The translations under genes were made by a program, and so were the position numbers. This document shows positions 1-5,681 of a stretch of 8,212 bases of DNA, one piece after another. The stretch comes from Actinomycetota bacterium (lineage in GTDB: Bacteria > Actinomycetota > Thermoleophilia > UBA2241). Where the stretch lies: assembly GCA_003164655.1 (NCBI GenBank), contig PLTW01000195.1, forward strand, positions 1 through 8,212, written 5' to 3'. Under the pieces are notes generated by a model. The model made no database searches and was not told where the DNA came from. It was given only the letters and a program-made list of their open reading frames with translations. The first letter of the stretch is position 1; the number at the start of each line of letters is the position of its first letter.

Positions 1-1
1 G

Positions 2-934
2 CTAGGCCCAGACGCTCTGCCAGTCGTCCTTCATGCTGACGACGAGCCAGCCCTCTTTGGCGGCCAGCCCCAGCGCTCTCTCGGCGCCGCCGTCGTAGGC
101 GTACTCGCGCTCGGCGTCGTCGTGATGCACGAGCAGGCTCAGCGTTGGGCCCGAGTGCCCGCCGGCGTATCTGAGCATATGGATGTCGCCGTCTGAGTTG
201 CCCGCCGCCAGGATCGGCCGGCGCCCGGTGGCGCGATGGATGTGCAGCGGTTTGCCGGGGCCGTCGTCGACCGGCTGTTCGAGCTCTTTGGTGCGCATCA
301 CCTGGGCCACGCCATGGGCGTCCTCGGCGTAGCGGAACGTCACGCTACTGCCGATCGCCATGGCGCGCGGGACATCGTAGATCTCCTCACAGACGGCACG
401 CATGAAGTCGCGCCCCCCGCCCGAGGTGAGAAACACCTGAAAGCCGTTGGCCTGCAGGTAGTGGACCAGTTCGAGCATCGGCTGGTAGATCAACTGCTTG
501 TAGGGCTTCTTGAAGCGCGCGTCCTGAGCGGTCGTCAGGAACTCCAGGGCATCGGCTTCGAACTCCTCGACCGTCATCCCCTCAAAGGCTTCGGTGATGC
601 CGGTCGCGAGAGTCAAGAGGCCGGTCGGATCGCCCCCGGAGTAGTCGGTCTGGACCTTGGCAAACCAGGCCATGTCCTTTTCGCAGACCGCCTTGAACGG
701 CTGGCGCTCGCGCACCTGCGGCTGTTCGGCCGCCATCCTGGCGATCGCCCGTAGGCCGTGCTGGAGCTGAATGTACATGGGTTTCTCGAGCCACAGCGTG
801 CCGTCGTTGTCGAAGGTGGCGATCCGCGCGGCGGGCGGCACGAAGGCCGGGCCGTCCGCCGCGGTCGCACTCGAGACGAAGTCGGCGATGGCGCGCTTGG
901 CGGCACCGTCGTTCCACGAAGCCAGCGGATCCAT
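2..934 (-). CDS. HAD-superfamily hydrolase (haloacid dehalogenase-like phosphatase)
   Basis: A 310-residue soluble protein with no signal peptide or membrane segment. HAD motif I is the DNDGT stretch at residues 42-46 (nucleophile Asp42, acid/base Asp44). Motif II is Thr170/Ser171 in FLTSGGG. Motif III is probably Lys216 or Lys228. Motif IV is GNSDGD at 245-250 with metal-binding Asp248 and Asp250. About 125 residues between motifs I and II would form a helical C1-type cap, as in the SerB-like HAD_2/PF12710 group. Family knowledge suggests a magnesium-dependent phosphomonoesterase; the substrate cannot be read. The ATG at 934 is chosen because GGGAG lies seven bases upstream; an in-frame start at 994 would add 20 residues overlapping the sulfatase. 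The start follows the sulfatase stop by four bases and its ribosome site lies over the sulfatase's last codon, so the two should be translationally coupled. The TAG stop is at 2-4, so the gene is complete. Confidence 0.9.
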   Translation of the reverse strand: MDPLASWNDGAAKRAIADFVSSATAADGPAFVPPAARIATFDNDGTLWLEKPMYIQLQHGLRAIARMAAEQPQVRERQPFKAVCEKDMAWFAKVQTDYSGGDPTGLLTLATGITEAFEGMTVEEFEADALEFLTTAQDARFKKPYKQLIYQPMLELVHYLQANGFQVFLTSGGGRDFMRAVCEEIYDVPRAMAIGSSVTFRYAEDAHGVAQVMRTKELEQPVDDGPGKPLHIHRATGRRPILAAGNSDGDIHMLRYAGGHSGPTLSLLVHHDDAEREYAYDGGAERALGLAAKEGWLVVSMKDDWQSVWA

Positions 935-938
935 CACG

Positions 939-3296
939 TCACTCCCGCGTGAGCATCGCCTGGGCCTCGCGCTCCAGGTCGACGTAGGGCTCACCGCTCA
1001 CGTCGACGGCGACCCGATGAATGGTGCCGCCGGTAAAACGATGCGGTGAGACGCCCGGATAGTCGTCGGTGACCGCCTCGCCGCTGTCGCGCCCCACGCA
1101 GAGCCCCTCGCCGGCCAGCGAGAAGCTGCCGGGCTGGGTCTTGATACGACCCTCGCCCACCTTTCTCTCGCCGTAGTAGAGCGACAGGATACCGGTGGCC
1201 ACACCGCGCGGCTCCTCGCCGTCCTTGTCGAACGACGCCGAGAGGATGAGGTTCTCGCCGGTCGGCAGGTCCTCGCTGGCGTCGATCTTCTGCTCGAACA
1301 TGCCGATGAAGCTGTTCACGTAGTGCAGCCGGTTGTCCTTGACGTAGAGGGCATGTCCGCCGAATCGCGCCCCGTGGGCGAACAGGACACCTGCGGCGCC
1401 GGCAGCCGGAATGTCGACCAGCGCCCCGATCGCAAATGAGCGGTTGCGGATGTTGACGGCCTGCTGCTCCGGGACGTCGGCCGTGTCGGGAAAGTAGGCG
1501 TAGCGGTTGCGCGGCGGTGCGAGCAGCGGTCGCGGCGTCAGGATGATCTCGAGCGGCGAGCGGTCGTCGAGCGGGAAGGCGCCGTTGCGGCCGGCCTCGG
1601 CGAACCACAGGCTCTGGAGCTCGCGGAGCTTCTCGGGGTTCTCTTTGGACAGATCGTGGAGCTCGGAGCGATCGACGTCGGTGTGATACAGCTCCCAGGT
1701 GTCGTCGTTGAAGTTGCTCCAGCCGGCAACGGTGGGATGGGTGGTGACGGCCTTCCAGCCTTCGTGCCAGATGCCTCGCGAGCCCAGCATCGAGTAGAAC
1801 TGGGTCTTGCGCGCACCGTCAGCTGAGGCGTCGCCGAAGCTGTAGCGCATGCTCACGCCGTCGAAGTCGCTCTGCACGTGGCCTTTGATGGCCTGCGGAG
1901 CTTCGACGCCGAGACAGTCGAGGATCGTCGGCACCAGGTCGATGGCATGGTGGTACTGGTCCCTGATCTCGCCCTTGTGCTTCATGCCGGCCGGCCACGA
2001 GACGAGGCACGGGTCGGCGGTGCCGCCGTTGAACTCGTAGCGCTTCCACATCTTGAACGGCGTGTTGAAGGCCATAGCCCAGCCGTTGGCGTAGTGGTTG
2101 TAGGTCTTCGGGCCACCGAGCTCGTCGAGCATGGCGAGCGCCGAGTCGAGGTCGTCGGGCACGCCGTTGAACAGCCGGCACTCGTTGACCGAGCCGTTGG
2201 GGCCGCCCTCGCCGCTGGCGCCGTTGTCGGAGACCAGGATGACCAGCGTGTTGTCGCGCTCGCCGCTCTCCTCGAGGTAGTCGAGCAGGCGCCCGATGTG
2301 GTGGTCGGCGTGGGCCAGAAAGCCGGCGTAGACCTCGGCCATGCGGCTGAAGAGCTTCTTCTCGCCGTCGGACAGTGAGGCCCACGGCTTGGTCACGTCC
2401 ATCACCGGGAACGGCTTGCCGTCCGGCCCCGTGCGCGTCTCGACCGTGCCGATCGGGTTGACCGGCGGCAGTTCCGTGCCGGGCGGCAGCAGGCCCATCG
2501 TCTTCTGGCGGGCCAGCGTCTGCTCGCGCATCGCCTCGTAACCCATGTCGAACCGGCCCTTGAACTTGGCGATCCACTCCTTGGGTGCGTGGTGCGGGGC
2601 ATGGCAGGCGCCCGGCGCGTAGTAGAGAAAGAACGGCTTGTCGGGCGCGATCGCCTTGGCGTCGCGGATGAACTCGAGAGCCTTGTCGGTGATGTCGTCG
2701 GTGAGGTGGTAGCCCTGCTCCGGCGACCTGGGCGGGTCGACGGGGTGGTTGTCGTAGACCAGGTCGGGATACCACTGGTTGGTCTCGGCGCCCAGGAAGC
2801 CGTACCAGCGCTCGAAGCCGCGGCCGCTCGGCCAGTTGCGCCGCGGCGCGGCCAGGTTCATCTCGTCGGTCGGGCAGAGGTGCCATTTGCCCACCATGTA
2901 GGTGTTCCAGCCACGCTCGCCGAGGATCTCTGAGAGCATGCCGTTCTCGGGTGGGATGGTGCCGCTGGCGTTGGGAAAGCCGATTGCCGCCTCGGTGATG
3001 CAGGCCATCGAGTTGCGCGTGTGATTGCGCCCGGTGAGCAGGCACGAGCGTGTCGGCGAGCAGAGGGCCGTGGTGTGCCACTGCGTGTAGCGCAGGCCGT
3101 CGGCGGCGATACGGTCGATGTTGGGCGTGTCGATCGGGCCGCCGTAGCAGCTCATCGCGCTGAAGCCGACGTCGTCGAGCACGATGTAGACCACGTTGGG
3201 CGCGCCCTCCGGCGCCTTGGGCGGCTCGAACGGCGCCCAGTCGGGCGTCGAGTCGCGGATGTCGACGTTGACGACGCCCTTGAACGGCTGGCTCAT
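939..3296 (-). CDS. Arylsulfatase (type I, formylglycine-dependent, AtsA/AtsD-like)
   Basis: A 785-residue sulfatase that should hydrolyse sulfate esters. The sulfatase domain (PF00884) spans roughly residues 33-465. Visible active-site residues are Asp41-Asp42 for calcium; Cys79 in CSPTR (79-83), the cysteine converted to formylglycine; Arg83; Lys137 and His139 in GKWHL; His232 in CHAPHH; Asp357-Asn358 in SDNGA; and Lys415 or Lys418 before the NGG segment. All family positions seem present, so the enzyme is probably active. A C-terminal part (about 615-785) has beta-rich, concanavalin/LamG-like character. Length and overall layout resemble mycobacterial AtsA/AtsD (about 787 residues). No signal peptide or lipobox is visible, suggesting a cytoplasmic enzyme. 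The ATG at 3296 is chosen over an upstream GTG/ATG (3308, 3353) because GGGGGT lies just before it and the MSQPFKG beginning is natural. No formylglycine-generating enzyme is in the window. The natural substrate is unknown. Confidence 0.95.
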   Translation of the reverse strand: MSQPFKGVVNVDIRDSTPDWAPFEPPKAPEGAPNVVYIVLDDVGFSAMSCYGGPIDTPNIDRIAADGLRYTQWHTTALCSPTRSCLLTGRNHTRNSMACITEAAIGFPNASGTIPPENGMLSEILGERGWNTYMVGKWHLCPTDEMNLAAPRRNWPSGRGFERWYGFLGAETNQWYPDLVYDNHPVDPPRSPEQGYHLTDDITDKALEFIRDAKAIAPDKPFFLYYAPGACHAPHHAPKEWIAKFKGRFDMGYEAMREQTLARQKTMGLLPPGTELPPVNPIGTVETRTGPDGKPFPVMDVTKPWASLSDGEKKLFSRMAEVYAGFLAHADHHIGRLLDYLEESGERDNTLVILVSDNGASGEGGPNGSVNECRLFNGVPDDLDSALAMLDELGGPKTYNHYANGWAMAFNTPFKMWKRYEFNGGTADPCLVSWPAGMKHKGEIRDQYHHAIDLVPTILDCLGVEAPQAIKGHVQSDFDGVSMRYSFGDASADGARKTQFYSMLGSRGIWHEGWKAVTTHPTVAGWSNFNDDTWELYHTDVDRSELHDLSKENPEKLRELQSLWFAEAGRNGAFPLDDRSPLEIILTPRPLLAPPRNRYAYFPDTADVPEQQAVNIRNRSFAIGALVDIPAAGAAGVLFAHGARFGGHALYVKDNRLHYVNSFIGMFEQKIDASEDLPTGENLILSASFDKDGEEPRGVATGILSLYYGERKVGEGRIKTQPGSFSLAGEGLCVGRDSGEAVTDDYPGVSPHRFTGGTIHRVAVDVSGEPYVDLEREAQAMLTRE
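942..946 (-). promoter_or_regulatory. Ribosome binding site deciding the HAD hydrolase start
   Basis: GGGAG on the minus strand sits seven bases before the ATG at 934 and overlaps the end of the sulfatase reading frame (TGA at 939-941). This supports the shorter HAD protein and coupling of the two genes. Confidence 0.7.
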
Positions 3297-3300
3297 GGCG

Positions 3301-3306
3301 ACCCCC
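3301..3306 (-). promoter_or_regulatory. Ribosome binding site of the sulfatase
   Basis: GGGGGT on the minus strand ends four bases before the ATG at 3296. It is a mediocre match to GGAGGT. A better AGGAG at 3326-3330 lies too far (17 bases) from the in-frame GTG at 3308 to serve it well. Confidence 0.45.
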
Positions 3307-3421
3307 ACTCGGGTTGGACGGCTGGCTCCTGCGGGCAGGACGCGGCCTTGCACGGCGCGCGCACCGCTGCCTGTGTGGCACGAGCATGATTACCCAGTCG
3401 CGAAGTACTCTATACGAAGTT

Positions 3422-3442
3422 GTCGCGGTCGCGGTCGCGGTC
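3422..3442. repeat. Short tandem repeat, unit GTCGCG, 3.5 copies
   Basis: Three exact copies of GTCGCG at 3422-3427, 3428-3433 and 3434-3439 are followed by a half copy GTC. The repeat lies about 20 bp downstream of the AI-2E stop and just upstream of the AT-rich patch before the sulfatase. It could be slippage-prone or a binding site; the sequence alone does not tell. Confidence 0.85.
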
Positions 3443-3453
3443 CCTGCGGACCG
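3438..3453 (-). terminator. Candidate GC hairpin after the AI-2E gene
   Basis: A perfect six-bp stem (CGGTCC paired with GGACCG) closes a four-base loop, ten bases past the AI-2E stop codon at 3463. It overlaps a palindrome CCGGCGCCGG at 3451-3460 that could fold alternatively. No T-run follows, so it is not a classical intrinsic terminator. It may still mark the end of the membrane-gene transcript. Confidence 0.3.
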
Positions 3454-3462
3454 GCGCCGGCC

Positions 3463-4611
3463 TCAGGTCTTCGCACGGTCGTGGTGCGGCCTGCCCAGAA
3501 GCGCGCTCGTCCAGCCCGACTCGTCGTAGACCTCAATGAACAGGCGGCGCACGAGCAGGGTCATGGGCACGGCCAGCAGGCCCCCGAGCAGGCCCAGAAC
3601 CCAGCCCCAAACGACGACCGAGAGCACGACCGCCAGCGGCGACAGATTCGTGTGGTGGGCCACCAGACGGCGCCCCACGATATTGCCGATGACGGTGTAG
3701 ATCACCAGGATGCCCAGCACAACGGCGAGCGCCTGCCCCCAGCCCAGTTCGAGCAGAGCGAGAAACGCCGGCGGCGCCATGGCCAGGAACGCGCCCAGTG
3801 TCGGGATGAAGGCCATGGAGAAGGCCAGCAGGCCCCACAGCGGCGCGTAGTGAACGCCGAGCACCGAAAGGAACACCGTGACGACGGCGCCCTCGATCAG
3901 GCCGGTGATGGTCGTCGCCTGTACGAACCGTCGCATGTCGCGGGTGAAGTCCTCGAGCCGCGCCAGCGAACGGCTCACGCGCGGCGGCGTGCTCGCGAAA
4001 CGCAGGCTGACGGTCGTCGCTTCACCCAGCATGAACAGGACGAGCAGCAGCGTGAGCAAGCCGAGCGACACGGCCCGCTTGACGGTGTGCAGCGCGGACA
4101 CTGTCAGCGAGACGACGTGATGTGGATCGAGGGCGCTGCCCTGCCCCTGGGTCAGACCGGAAGCCTGGATGCCCAGGCGGCTGAGGGCATCTGTGGCATG
4201 CTGCCAGCGAGCGGCGAGCTGTGCCTGATAGCGGGGGACCTCGCCGATCAGGCGGGCGACGCCGATGAGGACCGCGGCTACCACGACGGCAACGGCGACC
4301 AGCGTCACTACGACGGTGATCAGCCAGGCGGCCCACAGCGGAACGCCTCTGCGCACGAGCGCGTGCAGCAGCGGCGAGACGGCCATCGTGACGACGACCG
4401 CCAGCAGCACGGGGTTGATGATCGTGGACGCTGTGCGCATGAAGACCAGTACGACGGCAACGGCGGCGAGGCCCAGCAACAGACGCAGGCTGGGCGTCAG
4501 TCCCAGCGCGCCCGGCGCGGCGTCGGCCCGGTCGGGGCCGCCGTCGCCGGCCGAGCCACGGTCCGGTTCGGGGAGTGTCTCGCCGGAGGCGGGCATCAGC
4601 GGGCCGTCCAT
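3463..4611 (-). CDS. AI-2E family transporter (PerM/TqsA/YtvI-like membrane protein)
   Basis: A protein of 382 residues with the layout of PF01594. Hydrophobic segments lie at about 42-58, 64-85 and 92-118, then a soluble region of about 60 residues, then segments at about 179-195, 234-253, 257-276, 291-313 and 325-355. Family signatures seen are FIPTLG (268-273), GNIVGRRL followed by NLSPLAVVLS, and GLLGGLLAVPMT (340-351). Members have been linked to autoinducer-2 export or to sodium/proton antiport; the family name does not prove AI-2 as substrate. The N-terminal 40 or so residues are Pro/Gly/Asp-rich and probably cytosolic. The start is uncertain. ATG 4611 has GGAG 11 bases upstream. A GTG at 4677 would give 404 residues and overlap the LapA gene by 14 bp but has a poor ribosome site. 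ATG 4596 is also possible. The gene follows the LapA-domain gene closely and is likely co-transcribed with it. Confidence 0.9.
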   Translation of the reverse strand: MDGPLMPASGETLPEPDRGSAGDGGPDRADAAPGALGLTPSLRLLLGLAAVAVVLVFMRTASTIINPVLLAVVVTMAVSPLLHALVRRGVPLWAAWLITVVVTLVAVAVVVAAVLIGVARLIGEVPRYQAQLAARWQHATDALSRLGIQASGLTQGQGSALDPHHVVSLTVSALHTVKRAVSLGLLTLLLVLFMLGEATTVSLRFASTPPRVSRSLARLEDFTRDMRRFVQATTITGLIEGAVVTVFLSVLGVHYAPLWGLLAFSMAFIPTLGAFLAMAPPAFLALLELGWGQALAVVLGILVIYTVIGNIVGRRLVAHHTNLSPLAVVLSVVVWGWVLGLLGGLLAVPMTLLVRRLFIEVYDESGWTSALLGRPHHDRAKT

Positions 4612-4663
4612 GAGCGGAAGAGCTCCGGCGACCAGCGGCCTGACGGCAAGGGTCGCACAGACG

Positions 4664-4939
4664 TCAGGCGTCGCCACGGCGCACCGCGCGCCGGGCGACC
4701 CGGCGCCGGTGGCGGCGCAGCATCAGCATGATCTGGCCGGCGACCAGCGAGAGGCCGATCGTCACGACGAGCAGCAGCCAGAGCGGCCACGAAAAGCTCC
4801 AGAACAGCCAGGTCAGCTTGACCGGCACGCGGTTCTGAACGATGAAAGCCAGGACGGCGACGATGATCACGCCGGCGACGCCCGGCAGCACGAAGCGCGT
4901 GGCCGAGGCGGGCCGGCCGGGAACGGGCGCTGGCGTCAT
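4664..4939 (-). CDS. LapA-domain small membrane protein (DUF1049)
   Basis: A 91-residue protein with two membrane helices (about 15-34 and 52-74) joined by a short loop. At the end of helix one it has FIVQN followed by a beta-like VPVKLTW stretch, which is the signature arrangement of the LapA domain (PF06305). The C-terminal tail (75-91) is strongly basic, with nine or more arginines, and so probably cytosolic. In proteobacteria LapA works with LapB in controlling lipopolysaccharide synthesis; in actinobacteria the role is not established, so I give no symbol. The ATG at 4939 has an excellent ribosome site, AAGGAGGT at 4947-4954, seven bases upstream. It lies 43 bp after the GAP-family gene and just ahead of the AI-2E gene, which fits an envelope-related operon. 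Confidence 0.85.
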   Translation of the reverse strand: MTPAPVPGRPASATRFVLPGVAGVIIVAVLAFIVQNRVPVKLTWLFWSFSWPLWLLLVVTIGLSLVAGQIMLMLRRHRRRVARRAVRRGDA

Positions 4940-4982
4940 CTCCGTGACCTCCTTGGGGGACTCTTTGGAGCGCGACCGCCGT

Positions 4983-5657
4983 TCACGACAGCCCGCCGAT
5001 ACCCTTGCCGATGAGCACGGCGCCGAACACCAGGAAGAGCACGGTCATGACGGTGGCGTTGTTGGCCGCCAGCCACGTCTTCCACTCGTCGAGCATGGGC
5101 GCCGCCTTGTCGCCCATGGCAAAAAGGACGGCCACGGGGGCGATGATGCCCAGGCTGCCGAGCAGGACGAGGACGACGAGCACGACGGCCTGAGCGCCGC
5201 CGGACAGACCGGCCTGGGCGATGCTCGCGGTAGCCGCCGCGTTGAGCATGAGGTTCTTGGGGTTCACCCCGGAGAGCAGGGCGCCGATGGCCAGCGAGCG
5301 GACCGGGGTAAAGCTGTCCAGAGCGCGCATCCATTTCGGCAGAGGCGCCTCGCCGGCGCCCCTGGGGCGCTTGGCGAACTGACGCCAGGCCAGCAGCACC
5401 AGCAGCAGGCCCAGCACCAGCTTGATGGCGCTCACGGCCTTCGACGGCCCGCTCGAGGTCGACACGCCGGCCGTGTTGGCGACGATCAGCACGACCGTCC
5501 CCACCACGACCAGGCCCAGCACCCAGCCGCCCAGAAAGGCAAGTCCGTTGCTGCGCGCCCGCGGGGTGATCAGCATGAGGATGATGGCGATGATCGGCAC
5601 CGGGCTGACGGCGATGCCGATGGCCAGCGGGAGGATATCGCCTATGGCCTGGCCCAT
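4983..5657 (-). CDS. GAP family protein (Sap-like, LysE-superfamily membrane protein)
   Basis: A 224-residue membrane protein with about six hydrophobic segments (roughly 7-31, 37-60, 76-91, 120-145, 155-182 and 202-222). The pattern matches the GAP/Sap family (PF11139, sulfolipid-1-addressing protein) of the LysE transporter superfamily. Helix one carries SPVPI (18-22) followed by a TPRAR turn, and there is an NPKN motif at 132-135 in the second half, both typical of this group. In mycobacteria such proteins are tied to export of surface glycolipids and sulfolipids; the substrate here is unknown. ATG 5657 is preferred over the GTG at 5663 because the AGGAG ribosome site overlaps that GTG and lies five bases before the ATG. 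The gene follows the MFS stop by 24 bp, so the two are probably one transcript and may handle related cargo. Confidence 0.88.
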   Translation of the reverse strand: MGQAIGDILPLAIGIAVSPVPIIAIILMLITPRARSNGLAFLGGWVLGLVVVGTVVLIVANTAGVSTSSGPSKAVSAIKLVLGLLLVLLAWRQFAKRPRGAGEAPLPKWMRALDSFTPVRSLAIGALLSGVNPKNLMLNAAATASIAQAGLSGGAQAVVLVVLVLLGSLGIIAPVAVLFAMGDKAAPMLDEWKTWLAANNATVMTVLFLVFGAVLIGKGIGGLS

Positions 5658-5662
5658 GCACA

Positions 5663-5667
5663 CTCCT
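5663..5667 (-). promoter_or_regulatory. Ribosome binding site deciding the GAP-family start
   Basis: AGGAG on the minus strand is five bases upstream of ATG 5657. It includes the first base of the in-frame GTG at 5663, which therefore cannot be the start it serves. Confidence 0.7.
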
Positions 5668-5681
5668 GTCGCTCGAGCATT

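Larger units (their letters stand above)
3297..3462. other. Intergenic region, probable start of the sulfatase-HAD transcription unit
   Basis: This 166-bp stretch is the longest without a gene. On the AI-2E side it holds a GC hairpin and a hexamer repeat. In the middle (about 3387-3420) there is a locally AT-richer patch with minus-strand TATAGA (3409-3414) and TAATCA (3387-3392) as possible -10 elements, and two copies of CGAAGT (3401-3406 and 3415-3420). I see no TTGACA-like -35 at proper spacing for either. A promoter here is inferred from gene spacing and composition, not from a clear consensus. Confidence 0.4.

Noticed and set aside
1819..3387. Minus-strand open frame of 522 codons within the sulfatase gene
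   Set aside because: Arg/Pro/Gln/His-rich out-of-frame reading of the sulfatase, whose own frame holds all catalytic residues. The sulfatase frame itself shows no frameshift.
3422..3442. CRISPR-like or iteron array at the GTCGCG repeats
   Set aside because: The units are only six bases, directly abutting and without spacers, and no cas or replication gene is near. It is a simple tandem repeat.
3463..4611. Quorum-sensing (AI-2) system
   Set aside because: Only the AI-2E-family membrane protein is present. No luxS, lsr or receptor gene is visible, and the family is broader than AI-2 transport.
3196..4731. Plus-strand open frame (511 codons) across the sulfatase start and AI-2E gene
   Set aside because: It crosses two real genes and an intergenic region, is rich in Arg/Gln/His/Gly repeats, and matches no family. 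It is an antisense shadow.
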